64,000 nucleotides of DNA from Serratia sp. AKBS12 (GCF_024793895.1 NZ_JANUSB010000005.1:163722-227721), one strand, 5' to 3'; shown: positions 9,082 to 19,589, counted from the first letter of the stretch. A program made the numbers and translations. The notes: generated from the letters alone by a model not told the origin.

Positions 9082-10719
9082 ATGGCGAGTTATTTTATTG
9101 GCGTAGACGTCGGAACCGGCAGTGCACGAGCAGGCGTTTTTGACCTGAACGGCCGGATGATAAGTCAGGCCAGTCGCGAAATTGACATTTATCGGCCGAA
9201 GGCGGATTTTGTCGAACAGTCTTCCGACAATATCTGGCAAGCGGTATGCAATGCGGTACGCGACGCCGTCAACCAGGCCGACATCAACCCGATTCAGGTG
9301 AAAGGGCTCGGTTTTGATGCCACCTGTTCGCTGGTGGTACTGGACAAGGAAGGCAAACCGCTGACCATCAGTCCGTCCGGCCGTAGCGAGCAGAACATCA
9401 TCGTGTGGATGGATCACCGCGCCATTACCCAGGCCGATCGTATCAACGCCACCAAACACCGGGTGCTGGACTTCGTTGGCGGCGTGATTTCCCCGGAAAT
9501 GCAAACGCCGAAGATGTTGTGGCTCAAGCAGCATATGCCGACCACCTGGGCCAACGCCGGTTACCTGTTCGATCTGCCCGACTTCCTGACCTGGCGCGCG
9601 ACGCAGGATGCGACCCGTTCGCTGTGCTCAACGGTCTGCAAATGGACCTACCTTGGCCACGAGCAGCGCTGGGACAAGAGCTATTTCAAGCAGATCGGGC
9701 TGGAAGACCTGCTGGAGCACGACGCGGCAAAAATTGGCAGTGACGTCAAAATCATGGGCGAACCGCTCGGTCATGGCCTGACGCAGCGTGCCGCCAGCGA
9801 GATGGGCCTGATGGCAGGTACCGCGGTCAGCGTGTCGATCATTGACGCCCACGCCGGCACGCTCGGCACTATCGGTGCTACCGGCGTTTCTGGCGAAGTG
9901 GCAGACTTCGACCGGCGCATCGCGTTAATCGGCGGTACCTCGACCGGTCATATGGCGATGTCGCGCACCGCACGCTTCATTGGCGGCGTTTGGGGGCCAT
10001 ATTACTCTGCCATCCTGCCGGAATACTGGCTGAACGAAGGCGGCCAGTCGGCCACCGGCGCGCTGATCGATCACGTGATTCAGTCGCACCCGTGCTATGC
10101 GGAGCTGCTGTCGCAGGCCAAAGCACACAACCAGACGATATATGAAGTGCTGAACGCCTTGCTGCGCCGTATGGCGGGTGAACCGGAAAAAATCGCCTTT
10201 CTGACCCAGGACATACATATGCTGCCGTACTTCCACGGCAACCGTTCGCCGCGCGCCAACCCGACGCTAACCGGCACGCTGACCGGCCTGAAGCTGTCAC
10301 GCACGCCGGAAGACATGGCGCTGCACTATTTGGCGACCATTCAGGCCATTGCGCTGGGTACCCGCCATATCATCGAAACCATGAATCAGAGCGGTTATAG
10401 CATTGATACCATCATGGCCAGCGGCGGCGGCACCAAAAACCCGATTTTCGTGCAGGAACATGCCAACGCCACCGGCTGCGCCATGCTGCTACCGGAGGAG
10501 AGCGAAGCGATGCTGCTGGGTGGCGCCATGATGGGTACCGTGGCGGCGGGGGTGTTCGACACCCTGCCGGAAGCGATGAATGCCATGAGCCGCATCGGCA
10601 AAACCGTTACGCCACAAACCAATGACATCAAGCGCTACTACGATCGTAAATATCGCGTGTTCCACCAGCTGTATCACGATCATATGAAATATCGCCAATT
10701 GATGCAGGAGGACGCATGA
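9082..10719 (+). CDS. FGGY-family pentulose kinase
   Basis: 545-residue sugar kinase of the FGGY superfamily, resembling the ribulokinase/D-ribulose kinase group (AraB and YDR109C-like, FGGY-family pentulose kinase). It is predicted to phosphorylate a ketopentose at O5 after import. Seen are the N-terminal phosphate loop GVDVGTGSARAGVFD, GFDATCSLVVLD, the catalytic-aspartate region IIVWMDHRA, and the C-terminal ATP motif ASGGGTKNPIFVQ. Start at 9082 (MASYF..) with ACGGAG upstream; the longer frame from 9037 lacks family similarity. It overlaps the next gene by 4 bp (ATGA). The substrate is inferred from family and context only. Confidence 0.88.
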   Translation: MASYFIGVDVGTGSARAGVFDLNGRMISQASREIDIYRPKADFVEQSSDNIWQAVCNAVRDAVNQADINPIQVKGLGFDATCSLVVLDKEGKPLTISPSGRSEQNIIVWMDHRAITQADRINATKHRVLDFVGGVISPEMQTPKMLWLKQHMPTTWANAGYLFDLPDFLTWRATQDATRSLCSTVCKWTYLGHEQRWDKSYFKQIGLEDLLEHDAAKIGSDVKIMGEPLGHGLTQRAASEMGLMAGTAVSVSIIDAHAGTLGTIGATGVSGEVADFDRRIALIGGTSTGHMAMSRTARFIGGVWGPYYSAILPEYWLNEGGQSATGALIDHVIQSHPCYAELLSQAKAHNQTIYEVLNALLRRMAGEPEKIAFLTQDIHMLPYFHGNRSPRANPTLTGTLTGLKLSRTPEDMALHYLATIQAIALGTRHIIETMNQSGYSIDTIMASGGGTKNPIFVQEHANATGCAMLLPEESEAMLLGGAMMGTVAAGVFDTLPEAMNAMSRIGKTVTPQTNDIKRYYDRKYRVFHQLYHDHMKYRQLMQEDA

Positions 10720-11318
10720 GCCAACAGGAGTGGCAACGCGCCAGCGAGGCCTGGCAGCTGTACAGTCGCGAGCTGGCGCAACTCGATCAGCGCATTGAGG
10801 CTGCCGATTGGCAACGCCTGATGACGCTGTTAAGCGGCTGTCGGGGCAAAATTGCGGTAACCGGCGTTGGTACCTCCGGCATTGCTGCGCGTAAAATCGC
10901 CCATATGCTGGCCTGCGTCGAACAGCCGGCCATTTTTCTTGACGCAACCGACGCGGCGCACGGCGATCTGGGATTTTTACGCGCCGACGATCTGCTGATC
11001 ATGATCTCGCGCGGCGGCAACTCCGAGGAACTGACGCGCCTGCTACCGACGCTGGCCGCCAAAGGCGTGACGCTGATCAGCGTCACAGAAAACCCGGACT
11101 CCGCCATTGCCCGCGCCGCGCAGCTGGTGATCGCCACCGGGGTGAAAAACGAGATAGACCCGCTGAATATGCTGGCCACCACCTCGATCGTGCTGGTACT
11201 GGCAATTTTCGACGCCGCTTGCGCCTGTCTGATGGTTCGAAGCGGCTACGATAAGGACCGGCTGCTGGCGGTGCATCCGGGTGGCAACGTCGGCAAAAGC
11301 CTGCGCGAAGAACATTAA
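10716..11318 (+). CDS. SIS-domain sugar-phosphate isomerase, CBS-less KdsD/GutQ-like
   Basis: 200-residue protein that is essentially only the SIS domain of arabinose-5-phosphate isomerases. It keeps TGVGTSGIAARKIA, the catalytic-region motif DAAHGDLGFL (cf. EAAHGDLGM in KdsD), SRGGNSEEL, and the tail HPGGNVGKSL. It lacks the two CBS domains present in KdsD and GutQ. The likely reaction is ketose-5-phosphate to aldose-5-phosphate interconversion (Ru5P/A5P type) or a related phosphohexulose. It is translationally coupled to the kinase. A 6-phospho-3-hexuloisomerase-like role is the main alternative. Confidence 0.82.
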   Translation: MSQQEWQRASEAWQLYSRELAQLDQRIEAADWQRLMTLLSGCRGKIAVTGVGTSGIAARKIAHMLACVEQPAIFLDATDAAHGDLGFLRADDLLIMISRGGNSEELTRLLPTLAAKGVTLISVTENPDSAIARAAQLVIATGVKNEIDPLNMLATTSIVLVLAIFDAACACLMVRSGYDKDRLLAVHPGGNVGKSLREEH

Positions 11319-11330
11319 CGCCTGAATAAG

Positions 11331-11346
11331 GCCCGGCAAGCCGGGC
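11331..11346. terminator. hairpin between convergent genes
   Basis: GCCCGGC-AA-GCCGGGC palindrome 12 bp after the isomerase stop and before the end of the convergent nucleotidase. There is no clear T-run, so termination is uncertain. Confidence 0.4.
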
Positions 11347-11356
11347 CCATAGTCCA

Positions 11357-13255
11357 TCAGGCCTTATTGATCGCCTCGATAATTACCAGCCGATCGCTCA
11401 ACTGCCGCTGCAACTGCGGATCGTCGGTGCTGGCAATTTGCTGCTTTATCATTGCTTCCTGCTGGCGTCGCGCCTGCGGATCGCTGAACAACAATCCTTT
11501 TACGTTAATCGGCGCCACGTTGCCGTAACGTCCATCCGCCGTGGTCGGCACGCTGATTTTACCGTCGTTCAGCAGTTTTTCGACGATATGCCGTTCACGC
11601 TCATACCCCGTCAGCCCAACCAGTTGCCAACGCTGCTGCGTGCTCCCCTGGTATTGCCCTTGCTTGACCTCGGTCAGATAACGAAGCGTCAGATTGCGTA
11701 TGGTACCGGCCTCTTCGCCGTACTGCGCCTTGCTGTCGGACAATACCGGGAACTGCATACCCTCCAGGGCGCCCCCCTGCTGCGTCAGGTGCCCCATGCG
11801 GTAACTGTTCATCCCCAGACGAATCGGCATGTCGTCGGTGACCGGCGTACCGTCGTTCATTTTCAGCTCGATAATGCGCTGTCCCACCGGCTGGCGCAGG
11901 TCGATTTTATAGGTAACACCGTCGAAGAAATCATTGGTTGAATATTTGGAGGCGCGCCGCTGCGGGTTGAAGCTGTATGTGACGTCACCGTCGTGCAGCT
12001 GATTAAAATAGCCTGCCGACCATTCCATATACTTTTTCAGTTCCTTGCCGCTGAGCTGATAGACGGTAATTTCGCCACCGGCGTACTGATAATTGAAGGC
12101 AATGTCCTTGGCGGTGATGGTACCGACGTTAAGCTTCGGCCGATCGTTGTCTATCTGCAACGCGATCACCTGCGCCTGTGGCGCGTAGTAGCGGCTGGCC
12201 TGCTGATACAGCCGGCTGATGCCGGTATCCTGCACGTGAACCTGTGGAATGCCCTTCACCGCATCCGGCGGCACCAGATCCTGGCCGGACAGTTGGGCAA
12301 TCGGCCGGTTGGCATTGGCGCGCAGGATAGAGTGATACGGCTGATAGATCTGCTCCAGCTTTTTGTCCGACGCAACGCCCTTGATCGGATAGGTATAACT
12401 GTCTTTATTGATCAGCTGGTATTTACCGTTGTGTTGCTCAAATTGCAGATCGATGCGCGACAGCGCGCGGCCGTACTTGTCCGGTTCGGTGACAATCACG
12501 CCGTTAATCACTTCCTTATCCACCTTGACGTGCATATGACCGGCGACGATCGCCGCCAGCTCCGGATTGGCGCGCGCGATATCACCCACACCGGTGCCTG
12601 GCCGCTGATTCTCGTTGTCGATACCCATGTGTGCGACCAGTACGATGGCGTCCACTTGCCCTTGAATCTGCTGAATAACCTGTCTGACCGCCTGCACCGG
12701 ATCGGTGAAGTTCAACCCCTTCACCCGATCGGTGCCTTTGGCGAATTCGGCGGTCATCGGTGTATCCATGCCGATAATGCCGATCTTCACCCCCTGACGT
12801 TCGATGATCTTATACGCCGGCAGATAGGGTTTGCCGCTGTCCCACAGGATATTGCCAGCCAGCGCCGTGCCTTTGAACTGATTGAGCGAGGTAGCCAGCG
12901 GCGTGAGACCGAAGTCGAATTCGTGGTTGCCCATCACCCAGACGTCATACTCCAGCGCATTGAAGCCGAGGATCATCGGGCTGGTTTTTTCGTTTTTAAA
13001 CGTTTCGACAAAGTTACCCTGAATGGTGTCGCCGGCGTCAACCAGGATCACGTTCGGCTGCTGGGCGCGGATCTGATGGACCCGGGTGGCGATCTGGCTC
13101 AGGCTGCCGGCCAGATTTTCGGTGTCGGTGGAATAATCCCACGGTACGAAGGTGCCGTGCAGGTCGGAAGTACCAAGAATGGTGATATTGACAGGTTCGG
13201 CGGCCATCGCGCAGGTTCCCAGGCAAAGCAATACGGCAAGCAGCGTGTTTTTCAT
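11357..13255 (-). CDS. periplasmic 5'-nucleotidase / 2',3'-cyclic phosphodiesterase family protein
   Basis: 632-residue exported metallophosphoesterase of the UshA/CpdB family. It has a signal peptide of about 19 residues ending CAMAA. The metallophosphatase domain carries TSDLHGTFVPWD, VDAGDTIQGN, MGNHEFDFG, LVAHMGID and AGHMHVKVD, which are the metal-binding Asp/His/Asn motifs. The 5'-nucleotidase C-terminal domain follows, with NDFFDGVTYKIDLRQPVG for nucleobase stacking. UshA is about 550 and CpdB about 647 residues, so this is a related member rather than a certain orthologue. Its role is salvage of external nucleotides. It is convergent with the sugar operon. Confidence 0.88.
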   Translation of the reverse strand: MKNTLLAVLLCLGTCAMAAEPVNITILGTSDLHGTFVPWDYSTDTENLAGSLSQIATRVHQIRAQQPNVILVDAGDTIQGNFVETFKNEKTSPMILGFNALEYDVWVMGNHEFDFGLTPLATSLNQFKGTALAGNILWDSGKPYLPAYKIIERQGVKIGIIGMDTPMTAEFAKGTDRVKGLNFTDPVQAVRQVIQQIQGQVDAIVLVAHMGIDNENQRPGTGVGDIARANPELAAIVAGHMHVKVDKEVINGVIVTEPDKYGRALSRIDLQFEQHNGKYQLINKDSYTYPIKGVASDKKLEQIYQPYHSILRANANRPIAQLSGQDLVPPDAVKGIPQVHVQDTGISRLYQQASRYYAPQAQVIALQIDNDRPKLNVGTITAKDIAFNYQYAGGEITVYQLSGKELKKYMEWSAGYFNQLHDGDVTYSFNPQRRASKYSTNDFFDGVTYKIDLRQPVGQRIIELKMNDGTPVTDDMPIRLGMNSYRMGHLTQQGGALEGMQFPVLSDSKAQYGEEAGTIRNLTLRYLTEVKQGQYQGSTQQRWQLVGLTGYERERHIVEKLLNDGKISVPTTADGRYGNVAPINVKGLLFSDPQARRQQEAMIKQQIASTDDPQLQRQLSDRLVIIEAINKA

Positions 13256-13374
13256 TTTTTATCTAATTATAGGCGGGGAAATAAAAGGGAATCATGCGAT
13301 CCACTTTGCATTTTATCCAGAGTGTTTTCAGATTGATTCAGAGAAATGGGAGGTAGCTCAATGAATACACCCGC

Positions 13375-14009
13375 AAAGTTCGCCAATGCCGCAGCAGCGT
13401 CATAGACCAGGGGGATCCCCGAAATAATTGGCGTGGCGGCAAGGCGGCAAGTTGGTGAATCCCCAGGAGCTTGGTCAACCAAGTGGCTGAGTTAAGCTGA
13501 CGCAGCCAACGCCGCAGCAGCGTCATAGACCAGGGGGGATCCCCGAAATAATTGGCGTGGCGGCAAGGCGGCAAGTTGGTGAATCCCCAGGAGCTTGGTC
13601 AACCAAGTGGCTGAGTTAAGCTGACGCAGCCAACGCAGCAGCAGCGTCATAAACCTGGGGGATCCCCGAAATAATTGGCGTGGCGGCAAGGCGGCAAGTT
13701 GGTGAATCCCCAGGAGCTTGGTCAACCAAGTGGCTGAGTTAAGCTGACGCAGCCAACGCAGCAGCAGCGTCATAAACCTGGGGGATCCCCGAAATAATTG
13801 GCGTGGCGGCAAGGCGGCAAGTTGGTGAATCCCCAGGAGCTTGGTCAACCAAGTGGCTGAGTTAAGCTGACGCAGCCAACGCCGCAGCAGCGTCATAGAC
13901 CGGAGGATCCCCGAAATAATTGGCGTGGCGGCAAGTTGGTGAGTCCCCAGGAGCTTGGTCAACCAAGTGACTGGGGTGAGCTGACGCAGCCAACGCAGCA
14001 GCAGCGTCA
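13375..14009. repeat. tandem array of five ~123-bp intergenic repeat units
   Basis: The anchor GAAATAATTGGCGTGGCGGC recurs at 13421, 13545, 13668, 13791 and 13913 (periods 124, 123, 123, 122). Each unit contains the perfect palindrome CTTGGT-CA-ACCAAG and a GGGGATCCCC-type palindrome next to CAGCAGCGTCAT. The last unit has lost one GGCGGCAAG copy and diverged (GACTGGGGTGAG). The array ends inside the last codons of rsmJ. Because the period is near 3 x 41, long frames run through it on the minus strand, but these are repeat artefacts. It resembles dispersed intergenic repeats of Serratia-type genomes. Confidence 0.95.
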
Positions 14010-14765
14010 AGTATGAAGGGGATCGGGCATGTAGATGTCGAAGCGGTGATTCTTGGTAACCGTCGCTGCATGCGCCGGCACGTTCGCCAGTGGCGGCGCG
14101 TAGTCCGGGCGCTTCACCACGATGCGTTTGGTCGCCAGGCGGCGCGCCGGCGCCAACAGGCCATCGGCGTCATCGTCGCTACCCACCAGCGACTGGAATA
14201 CTCGCATCTCTTTCTTCACCAGTGCACTTTTCTGTTTGTGCGGATACATCGGATCGAGATACACCACTTCCGGCCGCGGCTCGAGATCCGCCAGCGCCGT
14301 CAGGCTGGATGCATGCAGCAGCGTCAGGCGCTCACGCAACCATGGGCCGATTTCGGCGTCCTGATAGCCGCGCTGCAGGCCGTCGTCGAGCAGCGCCGCC
14401 ACCACCGGATTTCGTTCCAGCATGCGTACGTGGCAACCGAGCGCCGCCAGCACAAAGGCGTCGCGCCCCAGCCCGGCGGTGGCGTCCACCACGTCTGGTA
14501 AATAGTTGCCCTTGATGCCGACCGCCTTGGCGACCGCTTCACCCCGACCGCCGCCAAACCGTCGCCGGTGCGCCATCGGGCCGGTAACAAAATCGACGTA
14601 GATCGCCCCGAGCTTCGGCTCGTCACGCTTACGCAACTCCAGCCGTTGCGGCGTCAACACCAACGCCATCGGCGCCTGGTCATCGGACGTCAGCTGCCAG
14701 CGGTCGGCCAAAATAGACAAGGCGCCGGGATCGGCGCCTGCTTCACACAATAAACACACGCTCAC
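14007..14765 (-). CDS. rsmJ: 16S rRNA (guanine-1516-N2)-methyltransferase RsmJ
   Basis: 252-residue SAM-dependent methyltransferase for m2G1516 of 16S rRNA; the E. coli protein is 250 residues. Clear landmarks are [34 protein letters not shown], the SAM loop [16 protein letters not shown], and the catalytic motif [20 protein letters not shown]. The start is a GTG with AAGGG upstream. It lies 8 bp downstream of prlC and is probably cotranscribed with it. The stop codon region borders the tandem repeat array. Confidence 0.96.
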   Translation of the reverse strand: MSVCLLCEAGADPGALSILADRWQLTSDDQAPMALVLTPQRLELRKRDEPKLGAIYVDFVTGPMAHRRRFGGGRGEAVAKAVGIKGNYLPDVVDATAGLGRDAFVLAALGCHVRMLERNPVVAALLDDGLQRGYQDAEIGPWLRERLTLLHASSLTALADLEPRPEVVYLDPMYPHKQKSALVKKEMRVFQSLVGSDDDADGLLAPARRLATKRIVVKRPDYAPPLANVPAHAATVTKNHRFDIYMPDPLHT

Positions 14766-14773
14766 GTGTCGAG

Positions 14774-16816
14774 TTACCCTTTGATTCCGTAATGGCGCAG
14801 CATAGCATCCAGCTGCGGCTCACGGCCACGGAAGCGTTTGAACAGTTCCATTGGCTCTTCCGAACCGCCGCGCGACAGAATGTTATCGAGGAACGACTGG
14901 CCGGTTTCAGCGTTGAAAATACCCTCTTCTTCAAAACGCGAATAGGCATCTGCCGACAACACTTCTGCCCACAGATAGCTGTAATAGCCTGCCGCATAGC
15001 CACCGGCGAAGATGTGGCTGAACGCATGCGGGAAGCGGCCCCAGCTTGGTGACGGCACCACGGCGACCATTTTCTTCACCTCGGCCAGCAGCGGCAGGAT
15101 CTGCGCACCGGTTTGCGGGTCGTATTCAAAATGCATGCGGAAGTCGAACAGACCGAACTCCAGTTGACGCAGGATAAACAGCGCCGCCTGATAGTTTTTA
15201 GCCTCCAGCAGCTTATCGAGCAGTGCGGTTGGCAGCGGCTCGCCGGTCTGATAATGGCCGGAAATAAAGGCCAGCGCTTCCGGCTCCCAGCACCAGTTTT
15301 CCATAAACTGGCTTGGCAGTTCGACCGCATCCCACGGCACCCCGCTGATGCCAGCGACGCCGGCGGTATCGATTTGCGTCAGCATATGGTGCAGTCCGTG
15401 GCCAAATTCATGGAACAGCGTCGTCACTTCGTTATGGGTAAACAGCGCCGGCTGGTCACCCAGTGGGCGGTTAAAGTTACAGGTCAGATAGGCCACCGGC
15501 TTTTGCAACTCGCCGTTGGCTTTACGCAGGTTGCCGACGCAGTCATCCATCCAGGCTCCGCCGCGCTTGTTCTCGCGCGCGTACAGATCGAGGTAGAAAC
15601 TGCCACGCAGCACGCCGCTTGCATCGAACAGATCAAAGAAGCGCACTTCTGGATGCCAGGTATCCACGTCTTTACGCTCTTTGGCACTAATGCCGTAAAT
15701 GCGTTTGACCACTTCAAACAACCCGTCAACAACGCGCTGTTCCGGGAAGTACGGACGCAGCTGTTCGTCGCTGATCGAAAACAGGTGCTGTTTTTGCTTT
15801 TCGCCGTAATAGGTTATGTCCCACGCTTCCAGCTCATCGACGCCATAATGCTGTTGGGCAAAAGCCCGGAGCTGAGCCAGTTCCTGCTCCGCCTGCGGGC
15901 GGGCGCGCTGGGCCAAATCGTTCAGGAAGCCAATGACCTGCTGCGGGGTTTCCGCCATTTTGGTGGCCAGTGATTTGTCGGCGTAGGTCGAGAACCCCAG
16001 CAGCTGCGCCAGTTCGTGACGCAGCGCCAGCGTTTCAGCCATCACTTCGCTATTGTCCCATTTGCCAGCATTCGGCCCCTGATCGGAGGCGCGGGTGGTG
16101 AACGCGCGGTACATTTCTTCGCGCAGCGCCTGATTATCGGCGTAGGTCATCACCGGCAGGTAACTCGGCATGTCCAGCGTCAGCAGCCATCCCTCCTGCT
16201 CTTTGGCCTGCGCCATCGCCTGCGCCTGCGCCAATGCACTGGCCGGCAGGCCGCTCAGTTCGGCTTCGTCGGTAATCAGTTTGCTCCACCCCATGGTGGC
16301 GTCGAGCACGTTATTGCTGTAGGTCGAGCCCAGCTCGGACAGGCGCGCGACGATTTCACCGTAGCGTTTCTGCTGTTCCGGCGGCAGGCCAATGCCCGAC
16401 AGTTCAAAGTCACGCAGGGCGTTTTCCACCGCTTTGCGCTGCGGCAGGGTCAGTTGGTCAAAGGCCTCGCCTTCCTTCAGGCTGCGGTAAGCCTGATATA
16501 ACCCTTTATGCTGGCCCACCCAGGTACCGTATTCCGACAGCAGCGGCAATGCCTGCTCATAGGCTTCACGCAGTTGCGGGCTGTTTTTTACCGCATTAAG
16601 GTGGCCGATAGGTGACCAAATGCGCGACAGGCGATCGTCAGACTCCGCCAATGGCTGCACCAGATTATCCCAGGTGAACGGCCCCGGCTGCGCGACCACG
16701 CGTTCTACCACGGCGCGGCAATCGTTCAGCGCGGATTGCACCGCGGGCACGATATCTTCAGGGCGAATAGCGGAAAACGGCGGCAGGGAAAACGGTGTCA
16801 GCAACGGATTTGTCAT
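14774..16816 (-). CDS. prlC: oligopeptidase A (PrlC)
   Basis: 680-residue cytosolic M3-family zinc metallopeptidase that degrades short peptides, including cleaved signal peptides; it is heat-shock regulated in E. coli. The zinc motif [11 protein letters not shown] is present, and the family C-terminus [20 protein letters not shown] is intact. Length equals E. coli OpdA. It is the first gene of a two-gene unit with rsmJ. No obvious sigma-32 promoter could be identified by eye upstream. Confidence 0.97.
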   Translation of the reverse strand: MTNPLLTPFSLPPFSAIRPEDIVPAVQSALNDCRAVVERVVAQPGPFTWDNLVQPLAESDDRLSRIWSPIGHLNAVKNSPQLREAYEQALPLLSEYGTWVGQHKGLYQAYRSLKEGEAFDQLTLPQRKAVENALRDFELSGIGLPPEQQKRYGEIVARLSELGSTYSNNVLDATMGWSKLITDEAELSGLPASALAQAQAMAQAKEQEGWLLTLDMPSYLPVMTYADNQALREEMYRAFTTRASDQGPNAGKWDNSEVMAETLALRHELAQLLGFSTYADKSLATKMAETPQQVIGFLNDLAQRARPQAEQELAQLRAFAQQHYGVDELEAWDITYYGEKQKQHLFSISDEQLRPYFPEQRVVDGLFEVVKRIYGISAKERKDVDTWHPEVRFFDLFDASGVLRGSFYLDLYARENKRGGAWMDDCVGNLRKANGELQKPVAYLTCNFNRPLGDQPALFTHNEVTTLFHEFGHGLHHMLTQIDTAGVAGISGVPWDAVELPSQFMENWCWEPEALAFISGHYQTGEPLPTALLDKLLEAKNYQAALFILRQLEFGLFDFRMHFEYDPQTGAQILPLLAEVKKMVAVVPSPSWGRFPHAFSHIFAGGYAAGYYSYLWAEVLSADAYSRFEEEGIFNAETGQSFLDNILSRGGSEEPMELFKRFRGREPQLDAMLRHYGIKG

Positions 16817-17201
16817 AGGGCAGTCCTGATTAGCGTTGGGGCCCGCCGCAACCGACGGGCCTTAAAATGCGTATGATTAACTAACATGGAGCCAAGCGGG
16901 GCGAAAATCAATGGCCGGCATTGATGGATAGTGCCTTAAACCACGCGTTAACAGCGCTGTCCGACCGTTGCCATCCCGCTTCGGCACATGGCTGGCTGCG
17001 TGAGCAGGTGATGACCGGGCTGGCATAGCGATAGGGGCCACCCGCTCACAATCACCATCACGTTTTTGCCGATGGTCCGATCGTTCCCTTATACCCTGCG
17101 GGAATGCAGTTCAGTTTTTCCCGGCCAGACAGTTTATACTGTGCAGATTATATGCCTTATTGAAAGCTCCTCCCATGGAGCACAAGGAACTGTCACCAGC
17201 C
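16817..17201. other. prlC-rlmJ divergent intergenic region
   Basis: 385 bp between divergent starts. It holds a hairpin GGCCCG..CGGGCC (about 16840-16862) in the prlC leader and a TATACT -10-like hexamer (about 17135) ahead of rlmJ. The frames that cross the region show no similarity to known proteins. Confidence 0.5.
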
Positions 17202-18044
17202 ATGTTAAGTTATCGCCACAGTTTTCACGCCGGCAACCATGCCGACGTGCTGAAGCACACCGTTCAGAGCCTGATCATCGAGTCGCTGAAAGAAAAAGAC
17301 AAACCGCTGCTGTACCTGGACACCCACTCAGGTGCGGGACGTTATCAGCTAAGCGGTGAGCACGCCGAACGCACCGGGGAATATCTCGAAGGTATTGGCC
17401 TGCTGTGGCAACGTGACGATATTCCGTCCGAGATGACCGCTTATATGAGCGTGGTGCATAATTTTAACCGTAGCGGCACCTTGCGTTACTACCCAGGCTC
17501 GCCGCTGATTGCCCGTCAGTTGCTGCGCCCGCAGGACAAAATCCACCTGACCGAGCTGCACCCTAGCGACTACCCGTTGTTGCGCAGCGAGTTTCAAAAA
17601 GACGAACGCGCCAAGGTACAGCGCGCCGACGGTTATCAGCAGTTGAAATCGCAGTTGCCACCAGCATCGCGCCGCGGGCTGATCCTGATGGATCCGCCCT
17701 ACGAACTGAAAACCGATTACCAGGACGTGGTTAAAGGTATTCAGGAAGGCTATAAGCGCTTTGCCACCGGCACCTACGCACTGTGGTATCCGGTGGTGCT
17801 GCGCCAGCAAATCAAGCGCATGCTGAAAGATCTGGAGGCCACCGGCATTCGCCGTATTCTGCAAATCGAGCTGGCGGTGAAACCGGACAGCGATCAACGC
17901 GGCATGACCGCCTCCGGCATGATTGTCATTAACCCGCCGTGGAAGCTGGAACAGCAGATGAAAAACGTGCTGCCGTGGCTGCACAAGGTGTTGGTGCCAT
18001 CGGGCATCGGCCACCAGCTGGTGAACTGGGTGGTGCCGGAATAA
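17202..18044 (+). CDS. rlmJ: 23S rRNA (adenine-2030-N6)-methyltransferase RlmJ
   Basis: 280-residue rRNA methyltransferase making m6A2030 in 23S rRNA. The N-terminus MLSYRHSFHAGNHADVLKH is nearly identical to E. coli RlmJ; the SAM loop DTHSGAGRY and catalytic DPPY (in LILMDPPYE) are present. The frame begins at 17160, but homology and AAGGA 13 nt upstream support the ATG at 17202, which gives exactly the E. coli length. It precedes gorA as in E. coli. Confidence 0.97.
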   Translation: MLSYRHSFHAGNHADVLKHTVQSLIIESLKEKDKPLLYLDTHSGAGRYQLSGEHAERTGEYLEGIGLLWQRDDIPSEMTAYMSVVHNFNRSGTLRYYPGSPLIARQLLRPQDKIHLTELHPSDYPLLRSEFQKDERAKVQRADGYQQLKSQLPPASRRGLILMDPPYELKTDYQDVVKGIQEGYKRFATGTYALWYPVVLRQQIKRMLKDLEATGIRRILQIELAVKPDSDQRGMTASGMIVINPPWKLEQQMKNVLPWLHKVLVPSGIGHQLVNWVVPE

Positions 18045-18052
18045 CCCTGCAT

Positions 18053-18071
18053 GGCGCGCACTACGCGCGCC
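18053..18071. terminator. GC hairpin after rlmJ
   Basis: GGCGCGC-ACTAC-GCGCGCC perfect stem 8 bp after the rlmJ stop. It has no T-run, so it may be only an mRNA 3'-end structure. Confidence 0.35.
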
Positions 18072-18174
18072 CCAATCCCGCCTATCACAGCCATTGACGC
18101 AATCTTTGCGACAAACCCGCATCAGGCGTTAAACTCTTACGTTCTTCAAATTACACAACTCATGGAAAACCCAG

Positions 18175-19527
18175 ATGACGAAACATTACGATTATCTTGC
18201 AATTGGCGGCGGCAGCGGCGGTATCGCATCGATCAACCGGGCAGCCATGTATGGTCAGAAATGCGCGCTGATTGAAGCCAAAGAACTGGGCGGCACCTGC
18301 GTCAACGTGGGTTGTGTACCGAAGAAGGTGATGTGGCACGCGGCGCAGATTGCCGAGGCTATTCATCAATATGGCCCGGATTATGGTTTCGATACCACCG
18401 TCAACGCGTTTGACTGGAAGAAACTGGTCGCTAACCGCACCGCCTATATCGACCGTATCCATACCTCTTACGACAACGTATTGGGTAAAAACAAGGTTGA
18501 TGTAATCAAAGGCTTCGCCCGCTTTGTTGACGCCCACACCGTGGAAGTCAACGGCGAAAAAATCACTGCCGATCATATTCTGATCGCCACAGGTGGCCGC
18601 CCAAGCCATCCGAATATTCCGGGTGCGGAATACGGCATTGATTCTGACGGTTTCTTCGAACTGGATGCTCTGCCAAAACGCGTCGCCGTGGTCGGTGCCG
18701 GCTACATTGCGGTGGAAATCGCCGGCGTACTGAATGCACTTGGCGCTGAAACCCACCTGTTCGTGCGCAAGCATGCGCCGCTGCGCAGCTTCGATCCCCT
18801 GATCGTGGAAACGCTGGTGGAAGTCATGAATACCGAAGGGCCGACCCTGCACACCGAATCGGTGCCGAAAGCCATCGTCAAGAACGCTGATGGCAGCCTG
18901 ACGCTGCAACTGGAAAACGGCAAGGCATGTACCGTTGACAGCCTGGTATGGGCGATTGGCCGCGAACCGGCTACCGACAACCTGAATCTGGCCGTGACCG
19001 GGGTGAAAACCAACGCTCAAGGCTACATCGAGGTGGACAAGTTCCAGAACACCAGCGTGAAAGGCATCTATGCGGTCGGCGATAATACCGGCGCGGTTGA
19101 ACTGACGCCGGTTGCAGTCGCCGCCGGTCGCCGCCTGTCCGAACGCCTGTTCAACAACAAGCCGAACGAGCATCTGGATTACAGCAATATTCCAACCGTG
19201 GTGTTCAGCCACCCGCCAATCGGCACCATCGGTCTGAGCGAACCGGAAGCGAAAGAGAAATACGGCGAAGACCTGGTCAAAGTGTACCGTTCTGCGTTCA
19301 CCGCCATGTACAGCGCCGTTACCCAGCATCGCCAGCCGTGCCGCATGAAGCTGGTATGCGTCGGCGCAGAAGAGAAGATTGTCGGCATCCACGGTATCGG
19401 CTTTGGTATGGATGAAATGCTGCAAGGCTTCGCCGTCGCAGTGAAAATGGGTGCCACTAAACAGGACTTCGACAACACCGTGGCGATCCACCCAACCGCA
19501 GCGGAAGAATTCGTTACCATGCGCTAA
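18175..19527 (+). CDS. gorA: glutathione-disulfide reductase
   Basis: 450-residue FAD-dependent NADPH:glutathione disulfide oxidoreductase, cytosolic and homodimeric. Motifs in order are FAD-binding [11 protein letters not shown], the redox disulfide [18 protein letters not shown]-binding [16 protein letters not shown]-contact YAVGDNTG, and the interface catalytic HPTAAEE. Length equals E. coli Gor. It keeps thiols reduced under oxidative stress. A strong terminator follows. Confidence 0.98.
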   Translation: MTKHYDYLAIGGGSGGIASINRAAMYGQKCALIEAKELGGTCVNVGCVPKKVMWHAAQIAEAIHQYGPDYGFDTTVNAFDWKKLVANRTAYIDRIHTSYDNVLGKNKVDVIKGFARFVDAHTVEVNGEKITADHILIATGGRPSHPNIPGAEYGIDSDGFFELDALPKRVAVVGAGYIAVEIAGVLNALGAETHLFVRKHAPLRSFDPLIVETLVEVMNTEGPTLHTESVPKAIVKNADGSLTLQLENGKACTVDSLVWAIGREPATDNLNLAVTGVKTNAQGYIEVDKFQNTSVKGIYAVGDNTGAVELTPVAVAAGRRLSERLFNNKPNEHLDYSNIPTVVFSHPPIGTIGLSEPEAKEKYGEDLVKVYRSAFTAMYSAVTQHRQPCRMKLVCVGAEEKIVGIHGIGFGMDEMLQGFAVAVKMGATKQDFDNTVAIHPTAAEEFVTMR

Positions 19528-19589
19528 CGCTGCAAAAGCGGCCGTTGGCCGCTGTCGACGTCTCAACGGCGTGACGCGTCTCTCTCAAT

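Noticed and set aside
11993..13336. 447-residue plus-strand frame opposite the nucleotidase gene
   Set aside because: Antisense shadow of a GC-rich gene; no family motifs, while the minus strand has a complete metallophosphoesterase with signal peptide.
13375..14009. CRISPR array
   Set aside because: The repeats are long, adjacent and have no variable spacers; no cas genes are present.
13492..14010. 172-residue minus-strand open frame of repeated LLRWLRQLNSATWLTKLLG-type units
   Set aside because: It is produced by the ~123-bp tandem repeat whose period is close to a multiple of three; the frame shifts between units (122-124 bp), and no ribosome-binding site or family similarity is present.
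18160..19566. 468-residue minus-strand frame opposite gorA
   Set aside because: Shadow frame; gorA on the plus strand has all catalytic motifs.
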